The notes: a model not told the origin generated them from the letters alone. Positions 8,357 to 18,202 are shown, counted from the first letter of the stretch. The stretch is DNA of 64,000 nt from an uncultured Bacteroidales bacterium (GCA_946411385.1 CAMKDV010000001.1:186001-250000), one strand, 5' to 3'. Program-made: numbers and translations.

Positions 8357-9265
8357 TTATTCAAATTGCAGATAGGGCATGAGGCGGCGTAATTCGTCTG
8401 CGGTGAAGATGCCTGACAGATCCTCTATGCCATTCAAGCGGATTTTACGGCGGCGTTGATCGTATACCTGTTCTGCTTGTCGGTAGGATATATACGGATG
8501 GCGATAGAGGCGTTTGACGGATGACTGATTGACCGGCAGCTGAACGATGAGCGAAGTATCTACGGTGAGATGCGGCAGCAGACTATCCGTGCGGTCGGAA
8601 GGAATCTCCGCTATCTCATACAGTTGATTAACAGAATAGTAACCGCCCAACTGATTGCGGTACTGAATGATGCGTATAGCGGTGTACAGCCCAATACCAC
8701 GAATGAACTGCAGGGAAGAAGTATCGGCTGAGTTGAGTTCGATAATGGTGTCACATTTAGGGTGCGAAACGGAGGTAGAAGTGATCACTCCCGATGAAGG
8801 ACCGTGAATGGACCGATAATGACCCGATAATGAGTCGATAATGGTAGTATCAATTTGCACAAACGGTTGGATGGATGCAAAGAGCGAGTCATTCATGCCG
8901 TAGAGGCTTTTCAGATCATCTGCCTTACGGAAAATCTTCCCTGCCTCGCGATAGCGGATAAGGTTCTTTGCCATCCACGGACGCAGACCTACCGATACAA
9001 GCAAACTGCTGTCGGCAGTGTTCGGATCGAAGGGCTGCATGACGATTTCAACGGAAGAATGGCGGTGCGAAGAATAGCGTTGCTTCCGTTCGGCATCTTC
9101 TACGGAGTCAACGTACATTTCGAATGCCCGTTCATACTCCGGAAGCATTATGAATGCTTCTTCGTCAGGTTGGCTCAACCGGCTGCGCGTCAGATAGACG
9201 CACAAATGAACTCCTGCCACCACGGCAAGTGTCACGCACAGTCCTATCCATTGTTTGGCCGTCAT
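8357..9265 (-). CDS. Helix-hairpin-helix DNA-binding protein (ComEA-like)
   Basis: 302 residues with an N-terminal membrane anchor (WIGLCVTLAVVAGVHLCVYL). Two or three helix-hairpin-helix units follow: FDPNTADSSLLVSVGLRPWMAKNLIRYRE near residue 80, ELNSADTSSLQFIRGIGLYTAIRIIQYR near 175, and a weaker third one near 270. The N(x)A(D)xxxL...G(I/L) signature is that of ComEA-type DNA-binding repeats. It overlaps the end of xseA by four bases, so the two are co-translated. A role in DNA binding is likely; DNA uptake is only a guess. Confidence 0.8.
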   Translation of the reverse strand: MTAKQWIGLCVTLAVVAGVHLCVYLTRSRLSQPDEEAFIMLPEYERAFEMYVDSVEDAERKQRYSSHRHSSVEIVMQPFDPNTADSSLLVSVGLRPWMAKNLIRYREAGKIFRKADDLKSLYGMNDSLFASIQPFVQIDTTIIDSLSGHYRSIHGPSSGVITSTSVSHPKCDTIIELNSADTSSLQFIRGIGLYTAIRIIQYRNQLGGYYSVNQLYEIAEIPSDRTDSLLPHLTVDTSLIVQLPVNQSSVKRLYRHPYISYRQAEQVYDQRRRKIRLNGIEDLSGIFTADELRRLMPYLQFE

Positions 9266-10422
9266 CCTTTCACAACGGATTGCACTTCGCTATCGGAAAA
9301 GACGGAGGTGATAGTCATACCGGGCTGAAGTTCGGCAGCCTGTTTGACCACTTTGCCGTTGCTCAATGTGAGCGAGTAGCCTTTGCGGAAGATCTGTTCG
9401 GGCGAACACAAACTGATCTTCTGCTCTATCATCTTCAGTTTGTTCCGTTCGCTTTGGCAAGTAGCGCTAATCGTGTACTGCAGCATCATCTGCATCTTTT
9501 CTATTTCTTGTCTGCGCGTGCTCACCATTCGTGTGGCTACCAACGCCAAGCGTCGGCGTAGGTCTTCCAGTTTAAGCAGTTCGTCTGCATTATGGCTGAT
9601 GATGGCCTCTGCGACAGCCGTAGGTGTTTTGAGCGCCAGATGTACCACTATATCAACGATGCTCACATCGCGCGTATGTCCTATGCCCGACAGGATAGGC
9701 AGCGGGAACTGTGCACAATGGGCAGCCAGGGCATAATCGTCGAAGCAGGTAAGATCGGTGGACGAACCTCCTCCGCGGATGATGACCACAATGTCAAAAT
9801 CTTCCTCTTGCGCAGCAATGGCGTTGAGCGCGGCGATAATGGAGCGTGGCGCTTGCTCGCCTTGCATGATGGCAGGAAAAAGTTGCGTGGAGTAGAGCAA
9901 ACGGTATTCGTTGTTGCTTAACTGATGGCAGAAATCGCCATAACCGGCTGCACCTTCTGCCGAGACAACGGCTATACGACGGATGATGGTAGGCAGAGGA
10001 AGGGACTTGTTCATCTCCAGCACACCTTCTTTCTCCAGCCGCTCGAGAGTGAGCTGCCGCTGACGAGCCAAGTCGCCCAAGGTAAAACGGGGATCGATGT
10101 TATGAATGTTCAGGCTCAGCCCGTATACAGGATGAAAACTGACACTGACCTCTACCAGTACCTGCATGCCGGCTTCGGGAATCTTGCCGGTCTCCTGAAG
10201 AAAATACGCTTTGATGAGTTGCCAGGTGTTGCTCCAACAGGTAGCGCGCATCTTGGCGGCAAAAAGGCCGTTTGGCGCTTTTTCGACCAACTCGAGGTAG
10301 CAATGGCCTTTCTCCGACAGTTGGGCAATCTCGGCATTAACCCAATAGGTGGCGGCAAAACGATCGTGCAACTCGTTTTCAATTAACGAGCAAAACTCTG
10401 TCAATGAATAGGACTGCTCCAT
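9262..10422 (-). CDS. xseA: Exodeoxyribonuclease VII large subunit
   Basis: The catalytic subunit of exonuclease VII, which degrades single-stranded DNA into short oligonucleotides. At 386 residues it is a little shorter than E. coli XseA (456). The N-terminal OB fold is visible (YWVNAEIAQLSEKGHCYLELVEK), then the catalytic core with VIIRGGGSSTDLTCFDDYALAAHC near residue 213, GIGHTRDVSIVDIVVHLALKTPTAVAE near 240, and a coiled-coil C-terminus. The small subunit xseB is not beside it. It follows gtrA by three bases and overlaps the HHH gene, so the three form an operon. Confidence 0.93.
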   Translation of the reverse strand: MEQSYSLTEFCSLIENELHDRFAATYWVNAEIAQLSEKGHCYLELVEKAPNGLFAAKMRATCWSNTWQLIKAYFLQETGKIPEAGMQVLVEVSVSFHPVYGLSLNIHNIDPRFTLGDLARQRQLTLERLEKEGVLEMNKSLPLPTIIRRIAVVSAEGAAGYGDFCHQLSNNEYRLLYSTQLFPAIMQGEQAPRSIIAALNAIAAQEEDFDIVVIIRGGGSSTDLTCFDDYALAAHCAQFPLPILSGIGHTRDVSIVDIVVHLALKTPTAVAEAIISHNADELLKLEDLRRRLALVATRMVSTRRQEIEKMQMMLQYTISATCQSERNKLKMIEQKISLCSPEQIFRKGYSLTLSNGKVVKQAAELQPGMTITSVFSDSEVQSVVKG

Positions 10423-10425
10423 AGT

Positions 10426-10938
10426 TTAGCGCTTGAAAGAGAAATATTTCTGTCCGAAGAAACTGATGGCTATGGTAATCATCGTGATGAACATCTTGGA
10501 TGGCGTAGGATACCAGCCGAAACCTTCTACCAGAAGTTTCAATCCGAAATAGTTGACAGCCAGATTAACCGCCACAATCAGTATGTACCGCGCGAGTTGT
10601 CTTGCACCGTGCAAGGTGGATTGGGTGAAAGTGACATACTTGTTCAGCCAGAAGCCCGTGAGCAGGGTGATAGGAAAGACAATGCACAGCGAAGCGATGT
10701 GCGGAGTAAGCACCTGGGTATATTGGAAAGAGAAGAGCGAGATATTGAGCGTGACCAGGTCATGACCGATGATGAAGTTGTAGGTGATGAAATACAATAC
10801 CCAGTCCAGCACCATGTTGCCTCCGCCGCAGGCGGCATACCGAAAAAGTTCCCTCGGAATATACTTTTGAAAGGGAAAATAAACAAAATCGATGATTTTT
10901 GTGATTATTTGCGGCAATTTTAGCATAATAGTTTGCAA
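10426..10938 (-). CDS. GtrA-family membrane protein
   Basis: 170 residues with about four membrane spans. FRYAACGGGNMVLDWVLYFI at the start and the FWLNKYVTF motif near residue 115 are typical of GtrA proteins, which help move polyprenyl-linked sugars (or related lipids) across the inner membrane. ATG codons at 10938 and 10926 are both compatible with the promoter at 10988-11019. Substrate unknown; no glycosyltransferase is adjacent. Confidence 0.88.
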   Translation of the reverse strand: MQTIMLKLPQIITKIIDFVYFPFQKYIPRELFRYAACGGGNMVLDWVLYFITYNFIIGHDLVTLNISLFSFQYTQVLTPHIASLCIVFPITLLTGFWLNKYVTFTQSTLHGARQLARYILIVAVNLAVNYFGLKLLVEGFGWYPTPSKMFITMITIAISFFGQKYFSFKR

Positions 10939-10963
10939 ATATGAAATATTTTTTGTATCTTTG
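10932..10963 (+). promoter_or_regulatory. Promoter for rsmA operon
   Basis: TTTG (10932-10935), 20 bases, TATCTTTG (10956-10963). The predicted start near 10970 gives a ~115-base leader before rsmA. It lies across the start of the opposing gtrA transcript. Confidence 0.7.
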
Positions 10964-10987
10964 TGCGTTGTAATGTGAAAAACGGTA

Positions 10988-11019
10988 CAAAGTTACTACA
11001 AATTTTTCGAATTAGCAAA
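10988..11019 (-). promoter_or_regulatory. Promoter for gtrA-xseA-HHH operon
   Basis: On the minus strand TTTG (11016-11019), 20 bases, TAACTTTG (10988-10995). Transcription would start near 10981 and run left through the rsmA promoter, so the two promoters cross over each other. Confidence 0.7.
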
Positions 11020-11084
11020 TTTTTTGTGTAATTTTTGTACTTTTGTGTAATCAAACACCCTGAATATGGACTATCACCCGGAAA

Positions 11085-11864
11085 ATGCAAGAAGTTCGCG
11101 CCAAAAAATCTCTTGGGCAGCATTTCCTTACGGATTTGAGTATAGCCCGACGGATAGCTGACACAATCACGTTAGCTGATGTTCCCGTATTGGAAATAGG
11201 TCCGGGAATGGGTGTGCTTACACAGTTTCTTCTCCGTAATCCGAATATCCGTCTGACTGCCGTCGAGCTCGATCATGAGTCCGTCCTGTATCTGCGTGAG
11301 TGGTACCCTGAACTGCAGCTGGTGGAAGGCGACTTCCTGAAGATGGATCTGCGGACGCTTTATCCGGAAGGACCTTTCTGCATCATAGGCAATTATCCGT
11401 ACAACATATCCAGCCAGATCTTCTTCAAGGTGCTGGAGTACAAGGATCGTATACCGATGTGCAGTGGGATGTTGCAAAAGGAAGTGGCACAACGACTGGC
11501 TTCAGGACCTGGCAACAAAGCCTATGGCATACTGAGTGTGCTGCTGCAGGCATATTACGACATAGAGTATCTCTTTACGGTAGGTCCGGAGGTGTTCAAT
11601 CCTCCGCCAAAGGTCGATTCGGCAGTCATACGCCTCACGCGCAACAACCGCGAGAAGCTGGACTGCGACGAACACCTCTTCAAGACCGTCGTGAAGACTG
11701 CCTTCAACCAACGACGAAAACAGATGCGCAATTCTCTTCAGCAGTTGGTAGGAAAGGGACATCCCGTCCTACAAGAGAATATCTTCACCAAGCGCCCTGA
11801 ACAACTGCACATGGATGAGTTTGTAGAACTAACCAACCGAATTGCCCAGGCAATCGCTAAATGA
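11085..11864 (+). CDS. rsmA: 16S rRNA (adenine1518-N6/adenine1519-N6)-dimethyltransferase
   Basis: KsgA dimethylates two adjacent adenosines in helix 45 of 16S rRNA during small-subunit maturation. The 259 residues show KKSLGQHFLTD at the start, the SAM-binding EIGPGMGVLT near residue 37, IIGNYPYNISSQIFF (motif IV NLPY-like, here NYPY) near residue 103, and FNPPPKVDSAVIRL near 170. Length and motifs are ordinary. It probably leads a run with corA, the esterase and the OmpA gene. Confidence 0.96.
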   Translation: MQEVRAKKSLGQHFLTDLSIARRIADTITLADVPVLEIGPGMGVLTQFLLRNPNIRLTAVELDHESVLYLREWYPELQLVEGDFLKMDLRTLYPEGPFCIIGNYPYNISSQIFFKVLEYKDRIPMCSGMLQKEVAQRLASGPGNKAYGILSVLLQAYYDIEYLFTVGPEVFNPPPKVDSAVIRLTRNNREKLDCDEHLFKTVVKTAFNQRRKQMRNSLQQLVGKGHPVLQENIFTKRPEQLHMDEFVELTNRIAQAIAK

Positions 11865-11874
11865 CACTACGACA

Positions 11875-12822
11875 ATGGCAGAACTCAAAATATTCTATAA
11901 AGACAACGAGAAAATCAAGGTAGCCCGTTCTATCACGGCGCTGCGACAGCTGGATAAGAAAGATATCATCTGGATTGATCTGCTTGATGTTTCCGACAAG
12001 ACGGAGGATACCTTGGAGGGTTTCCTGAAGATTGAGATTCAGGAAGACGAAGAGATGGAAGAGATCGAGATGTCGTCACGATACATCCAGACGGACGACA
12101 GCATCGTGGCTAACTCCAACTTCCTGCATACCAACTTCGATGTGGAGCCTGTGAACTTCATCCTGAAGAACGGCATCCTCGTTACGTCGCATGATAATGA
12201 GCTGGGTTCGTTCAACGAAACGGTGAAGCGCATGTTCGTCAATACGCGTAATTTCCCGACAGGTTTTCATGTGCTGGTGGCATTGATGGAAACCCGAGTG
12301 GAGAAAGATGCCGACATGATTGAGGATACGACTGATCTGATTACGGAACTATCTACCACCATCAATGCTTCGGATCATGTAGATCAGGACATCCTGATAC
12401 AAATCAAGAACTTGCAGGAAAAAGTGACAATCCTCCGTCAGAACATCATGGACAAACAGCGCGTGATAAGCAACTTCCTCAAGTGTGATTTCTTCCCCGA
12501 TGAGTTGCAACCTCGTCTGACGATGATCATCAAGGATATCAACTCCTTGTTCGAATATACGAAGTTCGGTTTTGACCGTCTGGACTACCTCCAGGATACC
12601 TTCCTCGGTCTGGTAAACATTGAGCAGAACAAGATAATCAAGATCTTCACGGTGGTGAATGTTATCTTCCTTCCGCCTACGCTCATCGCCAGCATGTACG
12701 GAATGAACTTCAAGGTGATGCCCGAACTGGAGTGGCTGTACGGTTATCCGTTCTCTATAGGACTGATGGTCGTATTTACCTTACTCGTTCTCGGCATCTT
12801 CAAACTGAAAAAATGGCTCTAA
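11875..12822 (+). CDS. corA: CorA-type magnesium/divalent cation channel
   Basis: 315 residues from the ATG at 11875, eleven bases after rsmA; a TTG start further up would overlap rsmA and lacks family support. A large acidic cytoplasmic domain rich in helices leads to two C-terminal membrane spans. The diagnostic GMN selectivity motif is seen in SMYGMNF between them. It takes up Mg2+ (or Co2+/Ni2+) as a pentamer. Confidence 0.93.
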   Translation: MAELKIFYKDNEKIKVARSITALRQLDKKDIIWIDLLDVSDKTEDTLEGFLKIEIQEDEEMEEIEMSSRYIQTDDSIVANSNFLHTNFDVEPVNFILKNGILVTSHDNELGSFNETVKRMFVNTRNFPTGFHVLVALMETRVEKDADMIEDTTDLITELSTTINASDHVDQDILIQIKNLQEKVTILRQNIMDKQRVISNFLKCDFFPDELQPRLTMIIKDINSLFEYTKFGFDRLDYLQDTFLGLVNIEQNKIIKIFTVVNVIFLPPTLIASMYGMNFKVMPELEWLYGYPFSIGLMVVFTLLVLGIFKLKKWL

Positions 12823-12841
12823 CCGCTAATCCCTTCCGCTT

Positions 12842-13798
12842 ATGAAACGAATAATCCTTCTTCTGGCATTGGCTATAGGCATCTCTTCAGCATCGTACGG
12901 CATCAGTGACCGTCTGGGCTCCTTGCAGCGCGATACGCTGCTGGGCGTGCCATGCATGGTGTATCTGCCCGTATACTATGCCCAACGCACTCAGGATACT
13001 TTCCCTTGCCTGTATCTGCAACACGGCATGTTCGGTTCGGAGGACGACTGGACACGACAAGGTTATCTGCTTTTTAACATGGATTCGTTGCTGCAAGCCG
13101 GAGTGGTGAAAGAGATGGTGGTAATCATGCCGGACAATTTTCTGGGCAGTATGACGCCCGGAGTGCGTGACTCGCTGATGGCGGCACCGAACATAGCACC
13201 GAATGACACCGTTTTCTTTGATACGACGAACGGCTCGGCGCATTGGAAGAAACTGACCCGTGAGCGGGAACAGGGCTACGAGATGTCAGGTTACTGGGAG
13301 GAAAATTTCCCGCTGTTCAAGCAGGAGGCAGAAAGCAAGTACCGCATCTCCACCTTGCCCGAGCATACGGCGATAGCAGGATTGTCGATGGGCGGTTTCC
13401 ACACGATGCATGTATCGCATTTTCTGACAGGACAATTCCGCTATATAGCCTTGTTCTCGCCGGTTATTCTGCCGCGTACGGCTCCCGACCTGGAAGGTGA
13501 TGTGCCTACCGTGGAAGATTCGCCCTATCACACCTCCGGCTTTGACTTGCAGATAGAATATGAATCGCTTGCCTATGCCCATTGGATGACGGATATGCGG
13601 CAGATGATGGCTAATCCGCCGCTGTACTGGATAGGTATAGGCCGGGATGATTTTCTGTATGTGCAACTGCAAGACTACAGGCGTTGGCTGGAAACGAACA
13701 ATTTCGAATATACCTATTACGAAAGCAATGGCGGACATACATGGGAAAACTGGCGGGACTACCTCTGCCGATTCCTGCCGAAACTATTCAAGGAATAA
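12842..13798 (+). CDS. Exported alpha/beta-hydrolase, putative esterase (PF00756-like)
   Basis: 318 residues with a signal peptide (IILLLALAIGISSASYG). The nucleophile elbow AGLSMGGFHTM (GxSxGG, Ser near residue 183) and the C-terminal GGHTWENWRDYL with the catalytic His match the esterase D/feruloyl-esterase-like family. LYLQHGMFGSEDDWTRQGY forms the oxyanion region. It is probably periplasmic and may deacylate a carbohydrate; the substrate cannot be read from the sequence. It sits 19 bases after corA and 57 bases before the OmpA gene. Confidence 0.85.
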   Translation: MKRIILLLALAIGISSASYGISDRLGSLQRDTLLGVPCMVYLPVYYAQRTQDTFPCLYLQHGMFGSEDDWTRQGYLLFNMDSLLQAGVVKEMVVIMPDNFLGSMTPGVRDSLMAAPNIAPNDTVFFDTTNGSAHWKKLTREREQGYEMSGYWEENFPLFKQEAESKYRISTLPEHTAIAGLSMGGFHTMHVSHFLTGQFRYIALFSPVILPRTAPDLEGDVPTVEDSPYHTSGFDLQIEYESLAYAHWMTDMRQMMANPPLYWIGIGRDDFLYVQLQDYRRWLETNNFEYTYYESNGGHTWENWRDYLCRFLPKLFKE

Positions 13799-13855
13799 GC
13801 AGTTGACCCGTTCGAGAAGAAGCACTTGATTCTTTCTTTGAAAAACATAAAGCAT

Positions 13856-16615
13856 ATGAAGAAATATTTTACTCTATTATCAATCATTTTGTTCAGCCTT
13901 TCTGTCCTGGCGCAGGAAGTAGATTTTCCGAACAAGAAGCAACTGCTCAAGGGTAGTTACGAGGCTGTGGAAAAAGATGTAGTGAAGCATCTGGAGAAGA
14001 GTCCTGACGATGTGATGTACCTCTATGCCGCCGTTCAGCTGTTCAATACGCCCGAATATGAGGGGCGCGACATTGAGCGTGCCTATCAGTATGCCTGCAA
14101 GGCAAAGGACAAGTATATGCGTCTTAGTCCCGACGAGCAGGACAAACTGGAGAAGAAAGGTCTGACCAAAGAGGTACTGAACACAACGCTTATGGAAGTG
14201 TGCACAGCGGCTCTGGAAGCAGCCAAGGCGGTGAACACGGATGAGGCGTATGTGGCTTTTCTGCATACCTATACACGTAGTGTACCATCCTTGAAGCGCC
14301 AGGCAGAAGCACGCAGGAACACCCTCGCATTCGAAAGTGCTGCCGAGCGTAATACGGTCGGATCGTACGAATTCTTTATCCAGCAGCACCCCGATGCCAA
14401 AGAGGTGGCAGAAGCTACCAAACGGCGCAATGCCCTGGCTTTTGAGCAAGCCAAGAGCCGCAACAACGTTACGGCTTTGCAGGAGTTCATCCGGCAATAT
14501 CCCGATGCCGAGCAGGTAGAGGCTGCGCAGCAGGCAATATATGATCTGGACTATCGTGATGTGGAGCGGATGGGTGACGAAGCTTCGTTGGAAAAATATA
14601 CGAAAGAGCACCCCGAGAGTCCGCGAGGAAGAGCAGCCCTCGTCGAAAGAGCAAGAAAAGAGTACGCCGAACTCATCCGCAAAGGCGACTGGCGCGAACT
14701 GAAGACGCGTGTTCAGGAAGAAAAGATGAGCGATATTGACCAACGTGTGCTCTACTATGCGCTGATGATTATTGCGCGCAATCGAATGAGTGTACCGGCT
14801 GCCGCTTTCGGATTCGAGAATGCTCCCGGAGAAGATATGAAAGACACATGCTGGATGGTGCTCCACGATGTGTCGCTCAGTACGGGCAAGTCGGAAGATG
14901 TGCAGGCACTCTATCAGCAGTACCCCAACAGCCGTATGGCTGAACTGCAGAACTTCGATGAGGCACTCATTCGCAAGAGTGAGACCCTGACCACCACAGG
15001 ATTGTCACCCAAGCAGTTCATCAAGCAGTATGCTCCCTATGCTGCGGCGTTCCAGTGGATGATGCGTGAGGTCAATCCCTCCTTGCAGCGCAAAGACTGG
15101 AGCATGGCTCTCGAAACGGTGGAGCAGTATGAGAGCGCTTTCGGCAATGACGAATCCTATCAGAACATCCTCCGCATCTTGCGCGAAGCAAAAGATGATG
15201 ATCTGATTGCTGAGGCCTTTCCCGCAGAGATCAATACGCCCAACAACGAATATTCGCCCGTCATGACGGCCGACGGCAATACGCTCTATTTCGTCAGCAC
15301 CGGACGAAAGGAGAACATCGGATTGGAGGATATCTTCTATTCCACTCGTCTGTCGGATGGTTCGTGGACACCTTCTGTTCTGGTGCCCGGACTCAACACG
15401 CCCGATTTCAACGAAGCAATGCAGTCCGTTTCTGCTGACGGAACGAAGCTGATCTTCTTCCGTAGCGGTACGCTCTATACTACCACCAAGAAGGCTGACG
15501 GTTGGGCAGAACCGAAACCTTTGCCCTCCACCATCAATATGGCTACATGGCAGAGCGATGCGATGATTACCAGCGATGGACGCGCCTTGCTGTTCTCTTC
15601 GGAGAAGCAGGTGGAGAACGAGTTGAAACCTTCCGTGAACATCTTCGTATCCCTGATGGACGAAGATGGAGAATGGGGCGAGCCTATCGATCTTGGACCG
15701 ATGATCAATACGCCCGGTTTGGAACGCAAGCCGTTCCTGCATCCGGATATGCACACGCTGTACTTCAGTTCCGAAGGTCATGGAGCGATAGGTGCATTGG
15801 ACGTGTTCAAGACTACGCGTCTGCGTGACGACAGCTGGACAGAATGGTCCACGCCGGTCAACCTGGGTGTACAGATCAACTCCACCGCACAGGACTGGGG
15901 CTACAAGATTACTACCGATGGTACGCGGGCATATTACTCCAACGGATTGGATCTGTTCATGCTCGATCTGCCGGAGAATATGCGTCCGAATGCCGTGGCT
16001 ACTATCTCCGGACGGGTGCATAATGACAAAGGCGAAGCCGTTAGCGTTACCATCCGTTGGGAAAATCTGGAGACCCACGAAGCTATCGGACAATCGCAAA
16101 CCGATCCATCCAATGGTTCATTCTATCTCGTTCTTCCGCTTAGCAAGAACTACGGTTATTATATCGATGATGACCGTTATTTCCCGATATCCAGCAATAT
16201 AGACCTGCGTGAGGTGACAGAAAACGTGGAGATCCACCGCGATATCCTCCTTACCTCGTACAAGCAGATGATTGAGGAAGGTGTGGCTGTGCAGGTAAAT
16301 AACCTATTCTTCCCGGTCAACGAATATGAGCTGCTGCCGGAGTCAGAGAGCGAATTGGTGCGTGTCGCACAGATAATCAAATTGCGTAACGTGCGTGTCG
16401 AGATTAGCGGTCATACCGATTCATCGGGCGACCCGAAGAAGAATCAGGTTCTGTCGCGTCAGCGTGCAGAGTCGGTGCGTACCTTCCTGATCCAGCAAGG
16501 CTGCAAAGCCGACATGCTTACCGCCAAAGGTTTCGGTGCTACCCAACCTATCGCCGACAATACGACGGACGAAGGCAAGCAGCAGAACCGACGCGTAGAG
16601 CTGCGATTCAAATAA
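13856..16615 (+). CDS. OmpA-family outer-membrane protein with PD40 beta-propeller
   Basis: 919 residues from the ATG at 13856, which begins a proper signal peptide (MKKYFTLLSIILFSLSVLAQ). Helical TPR-like repeats fill ~25-450. They are followed by PD40/WD40-like beta-propeller blades at ~465-690 (PVMTADGNTLYFVSTG, SVSADGTKLIFF, FLHPDMHTLYFSSEG). A carboxypeptidase-regulatory-like segment covers ~715-790. The C-terminal OmpA peptidoglycan-binding domain has ISGHTDSSGD and LSRQRAESVRTFL. It anchors the outer membrane to peptidoglycan. The layout resembles PorE/PG-binding components linked to type IX secretion, but the identity is not certain. Confidence 0.88.
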   Translation: MKKYFTLLSIILFSLSVLAQEVDFPNKKQLLKGSYEAVEKDVVKHLEKSPDDVMYLYAAVQLFNTPEYEGRDIERAYQYACKAKDKYMRLSPDEQDKLEKKGLTKEVLNTTLMEVCTAALEAAKAVNTDEAYVAFLHTYTRSVPSLKRQAEARRNTLAFESAAERNTVGSYEFFIQQHPDAKEVAEATKRRNALAFEQAKSRNNVTALQEFIRQYPDAEQVEAAQQAIYDLDYRDVERMGDEASLEKYTKEHPESPRGRAALVERARKEYAELIRKGDWRELKTRVQEEKMSDIDQRVLYYALMIIARNRMSVPAAAFGFENAPGEDMKDTCWMVLHDVSLSTGKSEDVQALYQQYPNSRMAELQNFDEALIRKSETLTTTGLSPKQFIKQYAPYAAAFQWMMREVNPSLQRKDWSMALETVEQYESAFGNDESYQNILRILREAKDDDLIAEAFPAEINTPNNEYSPVMTADGNTLYFVSTGRKENIGLEDIFYSTRLSDGSWTPSVLVPGLNTPDFNEAMQSVSADGTKLIFFRSGTLYTTTKKADGWAEPKPLPSTINMATWQSDAMITSDGRALLFSSEKQVENELKPSVNIFVSLMDEDGEWGEPIDLGPMINTPGLERKPFLHPDMHTLYFSSEGHGAIGALDVFKTTRLRDDSWTEWSTPVNLGVQINSTAQDWGYKITTDGTRAYYSNGLDLFMLDLPENMRPNAVATISGRVHNDKGEAVSVTIRWENLETHEAIGQSQTDPSNGSFYLVLPLSKNYGYYIDDDRYFPISSNIDLREVTENVEIHRDILLTSYKQMIEEGVAVQVNNLFFPVNEYELLPESESELVRVAQIIKLRNVRVEISGHTDSSGDPKKNQVLSRQRAESVRTFLIQQGCKADMLTAKGFGATQPIADNTTDEGKQQNRRVELRFK

Positions 16616-16671
16616 GCCCAATGATCTGACCTTATACATCTAAAGAATAAGGCAAGCAAAACAAACCAAAT

Positions 16672-16697
16672 AAAAAACGCCCCGAGGGACGTTTTTT
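16672..16697. terminator. Bidirectional rho-independent terminator
   Basis: AAAAAACG (16672-16679) pairs with CGTTTTTT (16690-16697) around a GC-rich top (CCCCGAGGG). T-runs exist on both strands. It serves the OmpA gene on the plus strand and the DUF5692 gene on the minus strand. Confidence 0.85.
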
Positions 16698-16727
16698 ATT
16701 TGCCATGTGGTATTTATCATGTACCGC

Positions 16728-17834
16728 TTAGCTGTTGACGATGGCGCGAGCCATAGCGTCTTTGTAGTACTTCTGGTTAACGAATACGTCTTCCTTATAC
16801 GGATTGATCTTGCGTACGCGTGCCTGATACATAATGTACGCGAAGGCAATGATGTTGGTGATGAGTGCCAGCGAGCTGATGACGAGCATGGCTGTCGGGT
16901 TGGCTGCGGTGGCACCCTCAGCAACAACGGTCGTGTGAGCAACAACTTCTTCACCCAGACCGGAAGCGGCATAAACGGCATTGACCGTTTCAATACCATT
17001 GACATACTGCGTCGGCAGAACTGCCCAGGGGAAGAACTGCTTACCGTTGAAGAACGTCTCTTGGAAGAGCGGGAACACTTGTGCAAACATACACCAGATA
17101 GCCAGCGTGTTGGCACGGTTCTGAATCCAGCCGCCACGGTTCCAGCAGATAGCTGCAATCGTCGGAGCAAGCAGCAGAGCTACACCGCAGTACCAGCTGT
17201 GAGTAGGCAAGCAGTTGTAGGTGTAAGCGAAGTTCCAGATGTCATATACCACGATGAACACCCATGTCATGTCTGCCCAGATCATATCCTTGCGGTCTTT
17301 GCTGGGGAAGACGTTCCACCAGGCGGTCATACAGAAGATGTTGAACAGACCTGCAACGCCGTTGAATACGTTGTGCCAACCGCCATAGAGCCATACGCCC
17401 TCGCTTGACAACCACCATTTGTTCCAACCGAAGATAGCCGACTCGAAATCCGAGGCTACCGCAATCAGAATGTTAATAGCCACGATGATGAACGGGAACG
17501 GTTTGAACCAGCGTTTGGCACCGATGCCCCACTCGTACTTGATCATCATGAAACCGATACAACCTGTCAGCGCTGCGTACAGTTTGGCGTAGTGGAACCA
17601 GCCGTTCATGTACACGTGTGTCTGATTGTTCACTGCCCATTCAGCGCCCATGCGTGCGCCAATAGCGATGGCAATGAAATACACGGTCAGAGCCAGCGGA
17701 ATGGCGAAGAATGTGATAGCACCGCCAAGTTTGGTACGACGGGCAAACTCATTCCACAGAATCAAACCGCCTAGAACAACGATGAGCATCACCCATTGTA
17801 TGAGAGCGTGCTCTCCATAGACTTGAAAAAACAT
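16728..17834 (-). CDS. DUF5692-family polytopic membrane protein
   Basis: 368 residues with roughly nine membrane spans and an unusually high content of tryptophan and tyrosine (WYCG, WWNVFPSKDRKD, YDIWNFAYTYN). I recognise it as the uncharacterised DUF5692 family. It is the last gene of the hypB-oxidoreductase-hypA operon. No catalytic motif is obvious, though conserved-looking His, Asp and Cys residues inside the spans (GGWHNVF, WADMTW, THSWYCG) could hold a metal or substrate. Possible roles are a transporter or membrane redox partner for the operon. That is inference from context only. Confidence 0.7.
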   Translation of the reverse strand: MFFQVYGEHALIQWVMLIVVLGGLILWNEFARRTKLGGAITFFAIPLALTVYFIAIAIGARMGAEWAVNNQTHVYMNGWFHYAKLYAALTGCIGFMMIKYEWGIGAKRWFKPFPFIIVAINILIAVASDFESAIFGWNKWWLSSEGVWLYGGWHNVFNGVAGLFNIFCMTAWWNVFPSKDRKDMIWADMTWVFIVVYDIWNFAYTYNCLPTHSWYCGVALLLAPTIAAICWNRGGWIQNRANTLAIWCMFAQVFPLFQETFFNGKQFFPWAVLPTQYVNGIETVNAVYAASGLGEEVVAHTTVVAEGATAANPTAMLVISSLALITNIIAFAYIMYQARVRKINPYKEDVFVNQKYYKDAMARAIVNS

Positions 17835-17875
17835 AAGATTTTAGAATTTGTGATTTGTAATTGGTTATTTGTTAT

Positions 17876-18202
17876 TTATATTTGCGCAACTTTGCGTTCT
17901 TTCATGTAGCAATATCCAGCCCAAACGAGTGTCACAAGTACGGACATAGGTACTCCTACTGTCAGCATCTCCTTGAGCATCACCATTCCTCCGCCTTCTG
18001 TAGCAAGTGCGGTAAAGAACGGGTACGTCCATGTTACTTCGCCGTTGATGACATGATCGACAATCAGCATCAGCGATCCTCCCCAGAGCATCTGCTCCAA
18101 GGTCTTCAGGTTACGACCGACAAACGAGTCGGTTTGTTTGGTTGTTTTGCGGTAGATGCTTGTTGCTACCGCTTGCGTTAATGGTACAATAAAACAAGCC
18201 AT
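17876..18202 (-). CDS. Small membrane protein of the hyp operon, function unknown
   Basis: 108 residues with hydrophobic stretches at ~1-15, ~38-53 and ~75-100 and a basic C-terminus (YMKERKVAQI). I do not recognise the family. It lies between hypA and the DUF5692 gene, reads the same way, and is separated from them by ~54 and ~41 bases, so it may be the partner subunit of the DUF5692 protein. Confidence 0.65.
   Translation of the reverse strand: MACFIVPLTQAVATSIYRKTTKQTDSFVGRNLKTLEQMLWGGSLMLIVDHVINGEVTWTYPFFTALATEGGGMVMLKEMLTVGVPMSVLVTLVWAGYCYMKERKVAQI

Noticed and set aside
8357..9265. Competence gene comEA
   Set aside because: The HHH units agree, but no comEC or other uptake gene is present and it is coupled to xseA; the name would overstate the evidence.
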